Below, in pieces: positions 8,976 to 16,958 of a stretch of 64,000 bases of DNA (position 1 is its first letter; each line of letters opens with the position of its first letter). The notes under the pieces were generated by a model, which had not been told where the DNA came from, searched no databases, and saw nothing but the letters and a program-made list of their open reading frames with translations. The stretch spans positions 434,001 through 498,000 of the forward strand of contig NZ_JAKLOY010000001.1 in assembly GCF_023652955.1 (NCBI RefSeq), read 5' to 3'. The position numbers and the translations under genes are program-made. This DNA comes from Geomonas sp. Red32. GTDB taxonomy: Bacteria > Desulfobacterota > Desulfuromonadia > Geobacterales > Geobacteraceae.

Positions 8976-9060
8976 GGTAGTCGAATGATAGAGATGGTCA
9001 GTGGCGCTGCTTGAGGTAGTCGGCGATAGAGACAGTCAGTGGCGCTGCTTGAGGTAGTCG
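8953..9060. repeat. Three tandem copies of a ~38-bp unit spanning convergent stop codons
   Basis: Three near-identical copies start at about 8953, 8992 and 9030, each containing GGCGCTGCTTGAGGTAGTCG. Copy 1 supplies the last codons and TGA stop of the HDOD gene. Copy 3 encodes the last residues (FDYLKQRH) and stop of the PilZ gene on the other strand. The copies differ at a few bases only. Confidence 0.9.
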
Positions 9061-10016
9061 AAGATCCCCTGCTCGAAAACCTTTTCGATCACGTGCTTCT
9101 CCCCCCGCTCATGGGCGAGTATCGCCGCCCGGACCTGCCACCCGAGAAAGGAACCCAGCACCAGGAGGGCGAGAGCCACCCTCCCCCAGTAAGCCAGCCG
9201 GCTGAGCGGCTCGTCCTTTACCACCACGCCGCGGGGAGGTAGCTGCGAAAGCTGCCACAGCTGCAGGGCAGCCAGGTAACCGATGGCCCGGTCGCGGTCG
9301 GCCTCCTCGATGAAGCGGAAACGGAAGGCGGTGCCGAAGCCGCCGTCCACCGGCTTGACGTTCACCACCTCGCCGACCGTCTCCACCATCCGCCCCGGGT
9401 TGGGAAGATAGATCCCGATCTCGACCAGGGTGCCGAGCGGGATCGCCTCGGGCATGGTGAACCGGATGCCGCCTCCGCTCAGGTTGGCCCTGGTCTCGGT
9501 CGCCTCCCTGCGGTGCTTCAGTTGGGCCCGCAACTCGTGGCGGAGTTCGGCGACCTCCTCGGACTCGTCCAGTTCCGGCTCCTGAGCCGCGAACTCGAGG
9601 TTCCAGCGGGACTGCCGCCAGTGCTCCATCACCTCCTCGACCACCTGGGTGGGGGGGATCCGGTAATCGATCGGGAGTCTCACGTCCTGGCGGAAGAACT
9701 CCCGGGGCTCGAAGGGTGCCATGGCCCCGAACAGGCGCAGCATGAGCCCCTGCGAGGCGGACCACCCGTCGATGTTCCCGCGGCAGCCGAGCCCCTGCGG
9801 GTTGTCGAAGATCCCGACCTGGGCGCTTCTTCCCGGCTGCAGGGTGGCCAGTTGGGGGAGGAGGTCGCGGGATAGCTCGACCTCGACCAGGTCGTCATCA
9901 AGCGAGCGGACCCGTCCCCACTCCTGAAAGGAACGGCCATCCGCCAGGGGGACCCAGATCCTCACCCGCGTTCCCGGCTGGAAATAATCCTCGAACTCGG
10001 ACGGTGTTGCCGACAT
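9036..10016 (-). CDS. PilZ-domain membrane-anchored protein
   Basis: The 326-residue protein has an N-terminal YcgR-like barrel (to ~residue 105). A PilZ domain follows with RQDVR (RxxxR) at about residue 109 and ANLSGGG (NxSxxG) at about 178. The two elements are separated by an unusual ~65-residue charged insert. A transmembrane segment lies near the C-terminus (YWGRVALALLVLGSFLGW, ~residue 275) with a short tail. It is predicted to be a c-di-GMP receptor at the inner membrane. It is convergent with the HDOD gene, and the duplicated 3' unit shows their ends once overlapped. Confidence 0.88.
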   Translation of the reverse strand: MSATPSEFEDYFQPGTRVRIWVPLADGRSFQEWGRVRSLDDDLVEVELSRDLLPQLATLQPGRSAQVGIFDNPQGLGCRGNIDGWSASQGLMLRLFGAMAPFEPREFFRQDVRLPIDYRIPPTQVVEEVMEHWRQSRWNLEFAAQEPELDESEEVAELRHELRAQLKHRREATETRANLSGGGIRFTMPEAIPLGTLVEIGIYLPNPGRMVETVGEVVNVKPVDGGFGTAFRFRFIEEADRDRAIGYLAALQLWQLSQLPPRGVVVKDEPLSRLAYWGRVALALLVLGSFLGWQVRAAILAHERGEKHVIEKVFEQGIFDYLKQRH

Positions 10017-10398
10017 AGAAGTTCTCCGTCTGCCTAAGTACCGGTGACGACGACCAGTTTACCGCAACGGCCCGGCCTGTAAACCGGAGCCATCTCACTC
10101 CTTATTAATCGGCTCTTCCCGTCTTTACTTAAGTATCGATGCAGTCTGAGGCTGTCCCCTCACTCGTTAGGGTGCCCGAGGGGGCAGGCAAGGGAGCTTT
10201 CACTCAGGCGCAGGGAGGCCACCCCGTGCCCGTGCTGATCGGGTTGACAGGTCCCGCCGATGGTCGGGAAGTCGACGTCAGGAAGGGAATGGTGGGCAGG
10301 GTCTGGCCACTAAACGATGTAGATCGGGGAAATACGGGGAGAGCGCCCCCAGGTACCCTCCCCTTCAAGGGGAGGGACAGGGTGAGGATGGGGTTGGA
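10017..10398. other. Intergenic region with a dispersed palindromic repeat
   Basis: About 380 bases between the PilZ gene start and the polA stop. The promoter of the PilZ gene should lie near 10020-10130, which is AT-richer. The only defined element is the family-A palindromic repeat at 10355-10393. An open frame at 10139-10402 has no recognisable protein character. Confidence 0.5.
10355..10393 (+). repeat. Dispersed palindromic repeat, family A
   Basis: A 39-base unit made of the palindrome CCCTCCCCTTCAAGGGGAGG followed by a G-rich tail (GGGTGAGGATGGGG). A second copy lies at 60282-60320 in the opposite orientation with 36 of 39 bases identical. Looser relatives are at 14985-15019 and 20202-20242. 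All copies are intergenic. Confidence 0.85.
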
Positions 10399-13077
10399 TT
10401 AGTGTGCCTCGCTCCAGTTGGCCCCGAAGTTGAGATCCACCTTGAGCGGTACCGCCAGCTTGATCGCCCCCTCCATTTCGGTTCTGACCAGCTCCTCCAT
10501 CAGGCTCCTTTCCGTCTCGGGTACCTCGAAGACCAGTTCGTCATGGACCTGCATTATGAGCCGGCTTTGCACCCCTTCCGCTTTCATACGTTCGGTGACC
10601 GCGATCATGGCCGCCTTGATGATGTCGGCGGCCGACCCCTGGATCGGGTAGTTGACGGCGTTTCGCTGCGCGAAGGCGCGGATATTGCCGTTTTTGCTCC
10701 CGATATCGGGAATGGAGAGCCTGCGCCCCAAGAGAGTGGTGACGAAGCCGCAGACCTCGGCCTCCTGGATGCAGCGGTCGAGGAAGGCGCGGGCCCCGGC
10801 GTGGCGTTCGAAGTAGCTGTCGATGAAGGCCTTGGCCTGCTTCGGGGTGACCCCGAGCTCCTTGGCGAGGCTGAAGGCACCCTGCCCGTAGATGACACCG
10901 AAGTTGATCACCTTGGCCTGCCGCCTCATCTCCCCGGTCACGAAGGCGGGATGGATGTCGAAGACCTCGCAGGCGGTACGGAGGTGGATGTCCTCGCCGT
11001 TGGCGAAGGCATCGCAGAGCACCGCGTCGCCGGAGAGGTGCGCGAGCACCCGGAGCTCGATCTGGGAGTAGTCGGCGGAGAGGATGACCGATCCCGGCTC
11101 GGCGACAAACGCCTTGCGGATGCCACGCCCCTCCTCGCCCCGCACCGGAATGTTCTGCAGGTTGGGATCGGAGGAGGAAAGCCTCCCAGTATTGGTAACC
11201 GCCTGGTTGTACGAGGTATGCACCCGGCCGCTCACCGGATCGACCATCTTCGGGAGGGCGTCGGTGTAGGTCGATTTCAGCTTGGAGACGCTGCGGTAGA
11301 GGAGGAGGAGCTTGGCAATCTCGTGCTCCTCGGCCAGCCGCTCCAGCTCCTCGACGTTGGTCGACCAGCCGGTCTTCCCCTTGGTCTTCTTGCCGGTGCT
11401 CAACTGCATGCGGACGAAGAGCATCTCGCCCAGCTGCTTCGGGGAGTTGATATTGAAGCTCCCCCCCGCCAGTTCGTGGATCCGCTTTTCCAGTTCGACC
11501 AGCTCCTTGCCGAACTTGGTGGAGAGCTCCTTCATCAGCTCGAGGTCGAGCTTCACGCCGGTCAGCTCCATCTCGGCGAGGATCTCCATGAGCGGCATCT
11601 CGGTCTCGAAGAGAAGCCGCTCCATCCCGAGTTCCTTCACCTTGGGAAGGAGGATCTCGTGCAAAAGGAAGGTGGCGTCGGCGTCCTCGCAGGCGTAGGG
11701 GCCGGCGCGGTCGAGGTCGACCTCGCAGAAGTTCATCTGCCCCTTACCCTTGCCGGCGACTTCCGGGTAGGAGATCATCCGGTGGTCGAGGTACTCCACC
11801 GAGAGGGCATCCAGCCCCTGGCTGCTCCGGGCCGGGTTCACCAGGTAGGCGGCCAGCATGGTGTCGCACCACATCCCCTCCATCTTCACCCCGGCCCGCC
11901 TGAGCACCTGGTAATCGTACTTGAGGTTCTGGCCGACCTTGCGAAGGGCGGGATCGGTGAGCAGCGGCCCCAAAAGCTCAAGCGCGCGCTCCAGGGAAAG
12001 CTGCTCCGGGGCCCCCAGGTAGCGGTGGCCGACCGGGACGTAGAAGGCCTCGTGGGGCTTTAAGGAGAGCGCGAACCCGCAGATGGAGGCCTCCATCGGG
12101 TTGAGGCTCGTGGTCTCCAGGTCGATGGCGAAGCAGGGAGCTTTCCGTAACCGCTCCACCAGCTCGACCAGCTCGGCGCCGGTCAGTACCACCCGGTACT
12201 GGTCGCAGGCAAGGGTCGGGGAGCTGGTGAGATCCTTCATCAGCGTGGTGAAGCCGTACTCCCGGAAAAGCTCTGTCAGCCGCCGGTTGTCCGGAGGCGA
12301 GATGGCAAAATCCTCGAAGCTGTACTCGATGGGGACATTGCAGTCGATGGTGGCCAGCGTGCGTGAGAGGCGCGCCTGGTCGGCGAATTCCTTCAGCCGT
12401 TCCCCGGTCTTCCCCTTCACCTCGCCGGCCCGCGCCAAAAGCTCGTCCAGGGAGCCGAACTCCGCCATGAGCTTCTTGGCGGTCACCTCGCCTACCCCCG
12501 GCACGCCGGGAATGTTGTCGGAGGTGTCCCCCCAAAGCCCGAGGACGTCGATCACCTTGCCGGGATCCACCCCGAACTTCTCGCGCACCTCCGGAATCCC
12601 GAAGCGCTTGTCCTTCATGGTGTCCAGAAGTGTCACGTGCTCGGTGACGACCTGCATCAGGTCCTTGTCGCCGGTCACCACCACGCAATCCATCCCCTGC
12701 GCCTCGCATTTCTTGGCGATGGTGCCGATGATGTCGTCCGCCTCGAACCCCGCCAGCTCCAGGGCCGGGATGTTGAAGGCGCGCACCATCTGCTTGATCG
12801 GCTCGATCTGGGGGGAGAGGTCGTCGGGCATGGCCGAACGGGTCGCCTTGTACTCCGGATAGATCTCGTGACGGAAGGTCGCCCGGCCGGCGTCGAAGAT
12901 CACCGCCACGTGACCGGGCGCATGATCCTTCATCACCTTCAGGAGCATCTGGGTGAAGCCGTAGAGGGCGTTGGTGGGGAACCCCTTGGGGGAGCTTAAA
13001 TGGCGGATGGCGAAATAGGCGCGGTAGATGTAGGAGGAGCCGTCCAGAAGGAAAAGGGTCTCGCGTTGCTCACTCAC
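10399..13077 (-). CDS. polA: DNA polymerase I
   Basis: The 892-residue protein has the full three-part layout. The N-terminal 5'-3' exonuclease carries LFLLDGSSYIYRAYFA and the VVTGDKDLMQ segment. The 3'-5' exonuclease keeps its acidic motif (FAIDLETTSLNP) and LKYDYQVL, so proofreading looks intact. The polymerase domain has ILSADYSQIELRVLAH, the O-helix KVINFGVIYGQG and MQVHDELVFEVP. It functions in replication and repair synthesis. The start is GTG at 13077 and overlaps the stop of the upstream DUF4177 gene by four bases (GTGA), so the two are translationally coupled. Confidence 0.97.
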   Translation of the reverse strand: MSEQRETLFLLDGSSYIYRAYFAIRHLSSPKGFPTNALYGFTQMLLKVMKDHAPGHVAVIFDAGRATFRHEIYPEYKATRSAMPDDLSPQIEPIKQMVRAFNIPALELAGFEADDIIGTIAKKCEAQGMDCVVVTGDKDLMQVVTEHVTLLDTMKDKRFGIPEVREKFGVDPGKVIDVLGLWGDTSDNIPGVPGVGEVTAKKLMAEFGSLDELLARAGEVKGKTGERLKEFADQARLSRTLATIDCNVPIEYSFEDFAISPPDNRRLTELFREYGFTTLMKDLTSSPTLACDQYRVVLTGAELVELVERLRKAPCFAIDLETTSLNPMEASICGFALSLKPHEAFYVPVGHRYLGAPEQLSLERALELLGPLLTDPALRKVGQNLKYDYQVLRRAGVKMEGMWCDTMLAAYLVNPARSSQGLDALSVEYLDHRMISYPEVAGKGKGQMNFCEVDLDRAGPYACEDADATFLLHEILLPKVKELGMERLLFETEMPLMEILAEMELTGVKLDLELMKELSTKFGKELVELEKRIHELAGGSFNINSPKQLGEMLFVRMQLSTGKKTKGKTGWSTNVEELERLAEEHEIAKLLLLYRSVSKLKSTYTDALPKMVDPVSGRVHTSYNQAVTNTGRLSSSDPNLQNIPVRGEEGRGIRKAFVAEPGSVILSADYSQIELRVLAHLSGDAVLCDAFANGEDIHLRTACEVFDIHPAFVTGEMRRQAKVINFGVIYGQGAFSLAKELGVTPKQAKAFIDSYFERHAGARAFLDRCIQEAEVCGFVTTLLGRRLSIPDIGSKNGNIRAFAQRNAVNYPIQGSAADIIKAAMIAVTERMKAEGVQSRLIMQVHDELVFEVPETERSLMEELVRTEMEGAIKLAVPLKVDLNFGANWSEAH

Positions 13078-13250
13078 TCGGCCACCTCGCGGGTGAAGAG
13101 CACGAAGGCCATCGACGGGCGGCGCTGGGACTCGCGCATGGCGAACTGCATGCTGTCAAAACGCCATCCCTCGCGGGTGCATTCATTCAAGGTTTCCTCG
13201 ATCATATCCTCGGTGACGCTGCCCAGCTCGACTACCTTGTACTGCAGCAT
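13074..13250 (-). CDS. DUF4177 small protein upstream of polA
   Basis: A 58-residue protein beginning MLQYKVVELGSVTED and containing ECTREGWRFDSM, the 'YKVVE ... EGW' pattern of the DUF4177 family; it ends FVLFTREVAE. Function is unknown. AGGAGAGTTT precedes the ATG. Its TGA overlaps the GTG start of polA by four bases. Confidence 0.8.
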   Translation of the reverse strand: MLQYKVVELGSVTEDMIEETLNECTREGWRFDSMQFAMRESQRRPSMAFVLFTREVAE

Positions 13251-13323
13251 AAACTCTCCTCACGATTGACATTCCCGCCATACTAGCCTAACCGGCGGCG
13301 GGCTTTCAAGGTAAATGATAGGG

Positions 13324-13351
13324 TTGCAAAACCAGCTGAAACTGCTATGAT
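13324..13351 (+). promoter_or_regulatory. Putative sigma-70 promoter
   Basis: TTGCAA at 13324-13329 and TATGAT at 13346-13351 with 16-base spacing, about 80 bases ahead of the small gene at 13434. Confidence 0.5.
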
Positions 13352-13433
13352 TTGGGAAACCAAAAAGGAGGTACGAGTAGGGCCAAACAGATAGAGTGCG
13401 TCGTCGTTAACAACAGGTTTAAGAGGAGTTAGC

Positions 13434-13607
13434 ATGGCAAAGAACCAGGAAGAAACTATCGACAGATTGGCACAGCAGGTTGAGGCAGACCTCGAGATCA
13501 GTTACGAGAAGAAAGACCTGAAGGCGCAACGGGAACTGATCAAGCAGCAACTCTACGACGGCTCTAAGAAACTGAAACACACCGTACCCAAAGGAAAACG
13601 CATCTAA
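13434..13607 (+). CDS. Small hypothetical protein (57 aa)
   Basis: A 57-residue, charged, helical protein (MAKNQEETIDRLAQQVEADL ... KKLKHTVPKGKRI). AAGAGGAG precedes the ATG, a good promoter lies upstream and a strong terminator hairpin follows, so it forms its own transcription unit. No domain was recognised. The heptad-like Leu/Ile pattern suggests a short coiled coil with a basic tail. I have no functional call. Confidence 0.75.
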   Translation: MAKNQEETIDRLAQQVEADLEISYEKKDLKAQRELIKQQLYDGSKKLKHTVPKGKRI

Positions 13608-13632
13608 GGCCCGCAAGGCAAGGCAAGAAACA

Positions 13633-13670
13633 GGGAGGGGGCTGCACCGGCCCCCTCCCTTTCAATTTTC
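13633..13670 (+). terminator. Rho-independent terminator
   Basis: A perfect 10-bp stem GGGAGGGGGC / GCCCCCTCCC with a 7-base loop, followed by TTTCAATTTT. It sits after the 57-residue gene and before the Hsp20 gene. Confidence 0.85.
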
Positions 13671-13701
13671 GGGGGACCGATTCCCCGTGACGGAGGCAAT
13701 G

Positions 13702-14112
13702 ATGGCGATCGTACGTTACAACCCGTTGAGCGAACTCCGGACCATGCAGGACAAGATGAACCGGCTTTTGGACATGGCCTGGACCAGGGAGGTGGGGGAG
13801 GAGCTCCGGGAAGGGGTCTGGCACCCGGCCGCCGACATCTACGAGGACGACGCCACGGTCACCATCAAGGTAGAGCTTCCGGACATGGAACTGAAGCAGA
13901 TCGACATCAGGATCGACGACGGCGTGCTGACCGTGAAGGGGGAAAGGAAGCACACGGAGGAGATCAAGAAGGAGAACTTCCACCGGATCGAACGCTACTT
14001 CGGCCCTTTCCAGAGAAGCTTCGCACTGCAGGGGGGGCTCGATACCGATACCCTCAACGCCGGGTGCGAGTACGGCGTCCTCACCATCACAATCGCCAAG
14101 TTGCGGGAATAG
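13702..14112 (+). CDS. Hsp20/alpha-crystallin small heat-shock protein
   Basis: The 136-residue protein starts MAIVRYNPLSELRTMQDKM, typical of bacterial Hsp20. It continues with the alpha-crystallin domain: WHPAADIYEDDATVTIKVEL, GVLTVKGERK, and an ending CEYGVLTITIAKL (the usual 'NGVLTITLPK' strand). It is an ATP-independent holdase chaperone. I choose the ATG at 13702 because GGAGG lies five bases before it; GTG 13687 and ATG 13699 are also in frame. The C-terminal I-x-I tail is missing, since the protein ends soon after the last strand. Confidence 0.9.
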   Translation: MAIVRYNPLSELRTMQDKMNRLLDMAWTREVGEELREGVWHPAADIYEDDATVTIKVELPDMELKQIDIRIDDGVLTVKGERKHTEEIKKENFHRIERYFGPFQRSFALQGGLDTDTLNAGCEYGVLTITIAKLRE

Positions 14113-14125
14113 CGGAGCTCCCCGC

Positions 14126-14932
14126 CTACGCCTCGTTCATGCTGCCGGTCCGGTACCCCTGCAGATCGAGCGAGACGTAGGTGAACCCGCAGGCTTTGAA
14201 GAAATCAACCACCCGGCGCCTGAGCGAAGGCTCCAGCATGCGAGGCAGCTCCTCCTCGGAGAGCTCGATCCGCGCGGTCTCCAGATGAAACCTCACCCGG
14301 TACACGGTAAACCCTTCCGCTTTGAGAAACTCCTCGCACTTCTCGACCTGCCCCAGCCGCTCCTCGGTGATCTCGGTCCCGTAGGGAAAGCGGCTGGCCA
14401 GGCAGGCGTAAGCCTGCTTGCTCCAGGTGGGAAGCCCCAGCCCTTTGCTCAATTCCCGGATCTCTCCCTTGGAAAGCCCCGCCTCCAGAAGCGGCGAGCG
14501 GACCTTCAGCTCGCAGGCCGCCGTGCGCCCCGGGCGGTAATCGCCGAGGTCGTCGGTGTTGCTGCCGTCTGCCACGAAGGCGAGCCCGAGCTCGCGGGCC
14601 TTGTCCGTGCAGATGCGGAAAAGCTCGCTCTTGCAGTGGTAGCAGCGGTCCTTGGGATTGTGGCTGAAACCGGGGATTTCCAGCTCGTTGGAGACCACCA
14701 CCAGCTGGCGGGCACCCAGCGACCCGGCCAGCCGCTTCGCCTCGGCGAACTCGGACTCCGGGTAGGTGGGCGAGGTCGCGGTCACCGCGACGACGTTCTC
14801 GCTGCCGAGGGTATCGAGCGCCGCCTTCAGGAGAAAGGTCGAATCGACCCCTCCGGAGAAGGCGACCACCAGCGACCCCATCTCCGTGAGGATTACCTGC
14901 AGCTTGGCGTACTTATCGTTAACGGATTCCAT
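14126..14932 (-). CDS. larE: ATP-dependent sulfur transferase LarE
   Basis: The 268-residue protein is a PP-loop ATPase with the signature VVAFSGGVDSTFLLKAA. It carries the LarE landmarks DRCYHCKSELF, VADGSNTDDLGDYRPG and YACLASRFPYGTEI. LarE transfers sulfur to the pyridinium biscarboxylate precursor of the nickel-pincer nucleotide cofactor of lactate racemase-type enzymes. The start at 14932 has AGGAG before it; an ATG seven codons upstream does not. No larB, larC or larA is in the window, so its partners must be elsewhere or the sulfur acceptor differs. Confidence 0.88.
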   Translation of the reverse strand: MESVNDKYAKLQVILTEMGSLVVAFSGGVDSTFLLKAALDTLGSENVVAVTATSPTYPESEFAEAKRLAGSLGARQLVVVSNELEIPGFSHNPKDRCYHCKSELFRICTDKARELGLAFVADGSNTDDLGDYRPGRTAACELKVRSPLLEAGLSKGEIRELSKGLGLPTWSKQAYACLASRFPYGTEITEERLGQVEKCEEFLKAEGFTVYRVRFHLETARIELSEEELPRMLEPSLRRRVVDFFKACGFTYVSLDLQGYRTGSMNEA

Positions 14933-14984
14933 GTGGCTCCTGGATGGCGGCATCGCCGGAAGGGTGCCGGCCCCTTGGTATAAT

Positions 14985-15019
14985 CCCTCGCCCCCCTTGC
15001 GGGAGGGCCGGGTGAGGGC
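14985..15019 (+). repeat. Degenerate member of palindromic repeat family A
   Basis: CCCTCGCCCCCCTTGCGGGA followed by GGGCCGGGTGAGGG has the same order (palindrome, then a GGGTGAGG tail) as the copies at 10355 and 60282, but is more diverged. A further C/G-rich inverted tract follows to about 15070. Confidence 0.55.
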
Positions 15020-15115
15020 AAATCCTCCCGTCCCCCCCGGCGGAAGAGGGGGTGGGGGACGGGAGGGAAGGGGGCGATAGCTTTTCAGGGGGAAGATGAA
15101 ACGGAAGTGAAGAGG

Positions 15116-15574
15116 CTAGATGAAGTACATGAAGCGGTGGTCCTGCTCCCGCTTGATCCCCATCGCCTCCCCCCGGTCGCAGAGGGTCTTGAGGGTGATG
15201 GAGTCGAAGAACTCATTGAGCTTCGCGTTGGACTCTTCCCAGACCGTCTGGGTGACGCAGCCGCCGTCGAAGGTACACTCGCGGTTCTTCTTACCGGCGC
15301 AGTCGACGATGAGGGTGTCCCCCTCGGTCGCCTCGATGACGGCACGCACGGTGATCTCCTCGGGAGGCTTGGCCAGGCAGTACCCCCCCTGCGGTCCGCG
15401 CTTGCTCTTCAGTATCCCGCTCTTCTTGAGCCCCTGGAAGATCTGTTCCAGGTACCTGGGCGAGATCTCCTGCCTGCGGGAGATGTCCTGGATCTGGGCC
15501 GGCTGGGTACCGGCGTTGTAGGCGATATCGAAAAGTGCCCGCAGGCCGTAGCGGCTTTTGGTGGAAAGTCTCAT
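15116..15574 (-). CDS. Rrf2-family transcriptional regulator with three cysteines (IscR-like)
   Basis: The 152-residue protein opens MRLSTKSRYGLRALFDIA and has the Rrf2 winged-helix pattern (ISPRYLEQIFQGLKKSGIL, then KRGPQGGYCLAKPPEEIT). Cysteines at 92, 100 and 106 (C-x7-C-x5-C) occupy the place of the IscR Fe-S ligands (C-x5-C-x5-C), so an Fe-S or redox-sensing role is likely. It is not next to isc genes here. Repeated GTGGTA motifs overlap its promoter and suggest autoregulation. Confidence 0.88.
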   Translation of the reverse strand: MRLSTKSRYGLRALFDIAYNAGTQPAQIQDISRRQEISPRYLEQIFQGLKKSGILKSKRGPQGGYCLAKPPEEITVRAVIEATEGDTLIVDCAGKKNRECTFDGGCVTQTVWEESNAKLNEFFDSITLKTLCDRGEAMGIKREQDHRFMYFI

Positions 15575-15633
15575 GTGGTATCCCCCGATCGTGGTAGATA
15601 AGCGAGCCTACAATACCACAGATACCATGTCAA
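15575..15633 (-). promoter_or_regulatory. Promoter and candidate operator of the Rrf2 gene
   Basis: On the minus strand TTGACA (15628-15633) faces the gene. Around it are three copies of one hexamer: GTGGTA at 15575-15580 and 15591-15596, and its inverse TACCAC at 15614-15619. ATACC also recurs at 15613 and 15622. The layout suits autoregulation by the Rrf2 protein, but this is inferred. Confidence 0.45.
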
Positions 15634-15691
15634 CAATATTGCAACACCTCAGGAGTCATTCTCCAGCGAGGGGCTGCGGCTTACCCGCAGG

Positions 15692-15901
15692 CTACCAGTA
15701 CCGCTGCGGCGGCTCGATCCTCTCCAGGTGGACGATCTCGCCGTCGATGATCTGGAAGACATCGCCGTACTCGTTGGTCCACTTGTCCCCCTCTTCCAGT
15801 GGGGAGGGGACCTCGCGGGAGCCCAGGAAGACTTCGGCGTCCCCGATGTAGGCGAACCACTGAAGATTTCCGTTTATCCAGATTCTGTTTTTCAGTTCCA
15901 T
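15692..15901 (-). CDS. Small hypothetical protein (69 aa)
   Basis: A 69-residue protein (MELKNRIWINGNLQWFAYIG ... IDGEIVHLERIEPPQRYW) with alternating hydrophobic and polar residues suggesting a small all-beta fold. GGAGGA precedes the ATG at good spacing. I do not recognise the family. It lies upstream of the Rrf2 gene on the same strand but is separated by that gene's own promoter. Confidence 0.7.
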   Translation of the reverse strand: MELKNRIWINGNLQWFAYIGDAEVFLGSREVPSPLEEGDKWTNEYGDVFQIIDGEIVHLERIEPPQRYW

Positions 15902-16039
15902 TGCGTCCTCCGTGGTCGTGTTTAGGGGGATCTTACTTAAAAGAGCCGGTGCCGGTCAAGCAGATCAGGTTTTTTTGTTGTTGCTGGAAGCGGTTTTTGC
16001 TATTAGAGAGGGATACTTATCCATTCGGGGGCACGATAA

Positions 16040-16876
16040 ATGAAATTCACCAAGATGCAGGGTGCTGGCAACGACTATGTGTACGTGAACTGTTTTGAGG
16101 AGAAGGTGGAAGATCCGGCAGCGGTCGCCATCAAGGTCTCCAACCGCAACTTCGGGATCGGCTCCGACGGGCTGATCCTCATCATGCCGAGCGAGGTGGC
16201 CGACGTGAGGATGCGGATGTTCAACTCCGACGGTTCCGAGAGCGAGATGTGCGGCAACGGCATCCGCTGCGTCGCCAAGTACGCCTATGATCACGGCATC
16301 GTCAGCAAGAAGGAAATCACTGCCGAGACCGGCGCCGGCATCCTCACCCTCCAGCTCTTCACCGGGGCGGACAGCAAGGTGGAGAAGGTGCGTGTCAACA
16401 TGGGACCGCCGAGGCTGACCAGGAAAGAGATCCCGATGACCGGCGAGGCCGGCGAGAAGGTGATCAGCCAGCCGCTCAACATCCTCCACTCCACCTTCAT
16501 GATCACCTGCGCTTCCATGGGGAACCCGCACTGCGTGATCTTCGTCGAGGACGTCGAGAACTTCCAGGTCGAGAAGTACGGTCCGCTCATCGAAAACCAC
16601 GAGCTCTTCCCGCGCCGCACCAACGTCGAGTTCGTGCAGATCATCTCCCGCACCGAAGTCCGCCAGCGGACCTGGGAGCGCGGCGCCGGCGAAACACTCG
16701 CCTGCGGGACCGGCTCGAGCGCCGTCACCGCCGCCTGTGTGCTGAACGGGCTGACCGACAAGAAGATCCTCAACCACCTCTCCGGTGGCGACCTCGAGAT
16801 GGAGTGGGCCGAAGACGGGAACATCTACATGACCGGCCCCGCCGTGGAAGTCTTCAGCGGCGAGATCGCCCTCTAA
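16040..16876 (+). CDS. dapF: Diaminopimelate epimerase
   Basis: The 278-residue enzyme interconverts LL- and meso-diaminopimelate for lysine and peptidoglycan synthesis. It starts MKFTKMQGAGNDYVYV and has both catalytic cysteines in their normal settings: SEMCGNGIRC (first) and TLACGTGSSA (second). Length is normal for DapF. A short hairpin follows the stop, and the HIT gene starts 83 bases downstream. Confidence 0.97.
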   Translation: MKFTKMQGAGNDYVYVNCFEEKVEDPAAVAIKVSNRNFGIGSDGLILIMPSEVADVRMRMFNSDGSESEMCGNGIRCVAKYAYDHGIVSKKEITAETGAGILTLQLFTGADSKVEKVRVNMGPPRLTRKEIPMTGEAGEKVISQPLNILHSTFMITCASMGNPHCVIFVEDVENFQVEKYGPLIENHELFPRRTNVEFVQIISRTEVRQRTWERGAGETLACGTGSSAVTAACVLNGLTDKKILNHLSGGDLEMEWAEDGNIYMTGPAVEVFSGEIAL

Positions 16877-16901
16877 GAGCTCGACACGCGTTCCCACCGA
16901 G

Positions 16902-16936
16902 TGGCCCCCTTCCCCGCGGAAGGGGGCCATTGTCAT
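16902..16936 (+). terminator. Hairpin after dapF, probable terminator
   Basis: A perfect 12-bp stem TGGCCCCCTTCC / GGAAGGGGGCCA with a 4-base loop, followed by TTGTCATT. The T-tract is weak, so termination may be partial. Confidence 0.6.
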
Positions 16937-16958
16937 TGACGATGGCACGAGGAGCATT

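Noticed and set aside
10139-10402. 87-codon plus-strand frame upstream of polA
   Set aside because: No ribosome site and no recognisable protein; its end runs through a family-A repeat.
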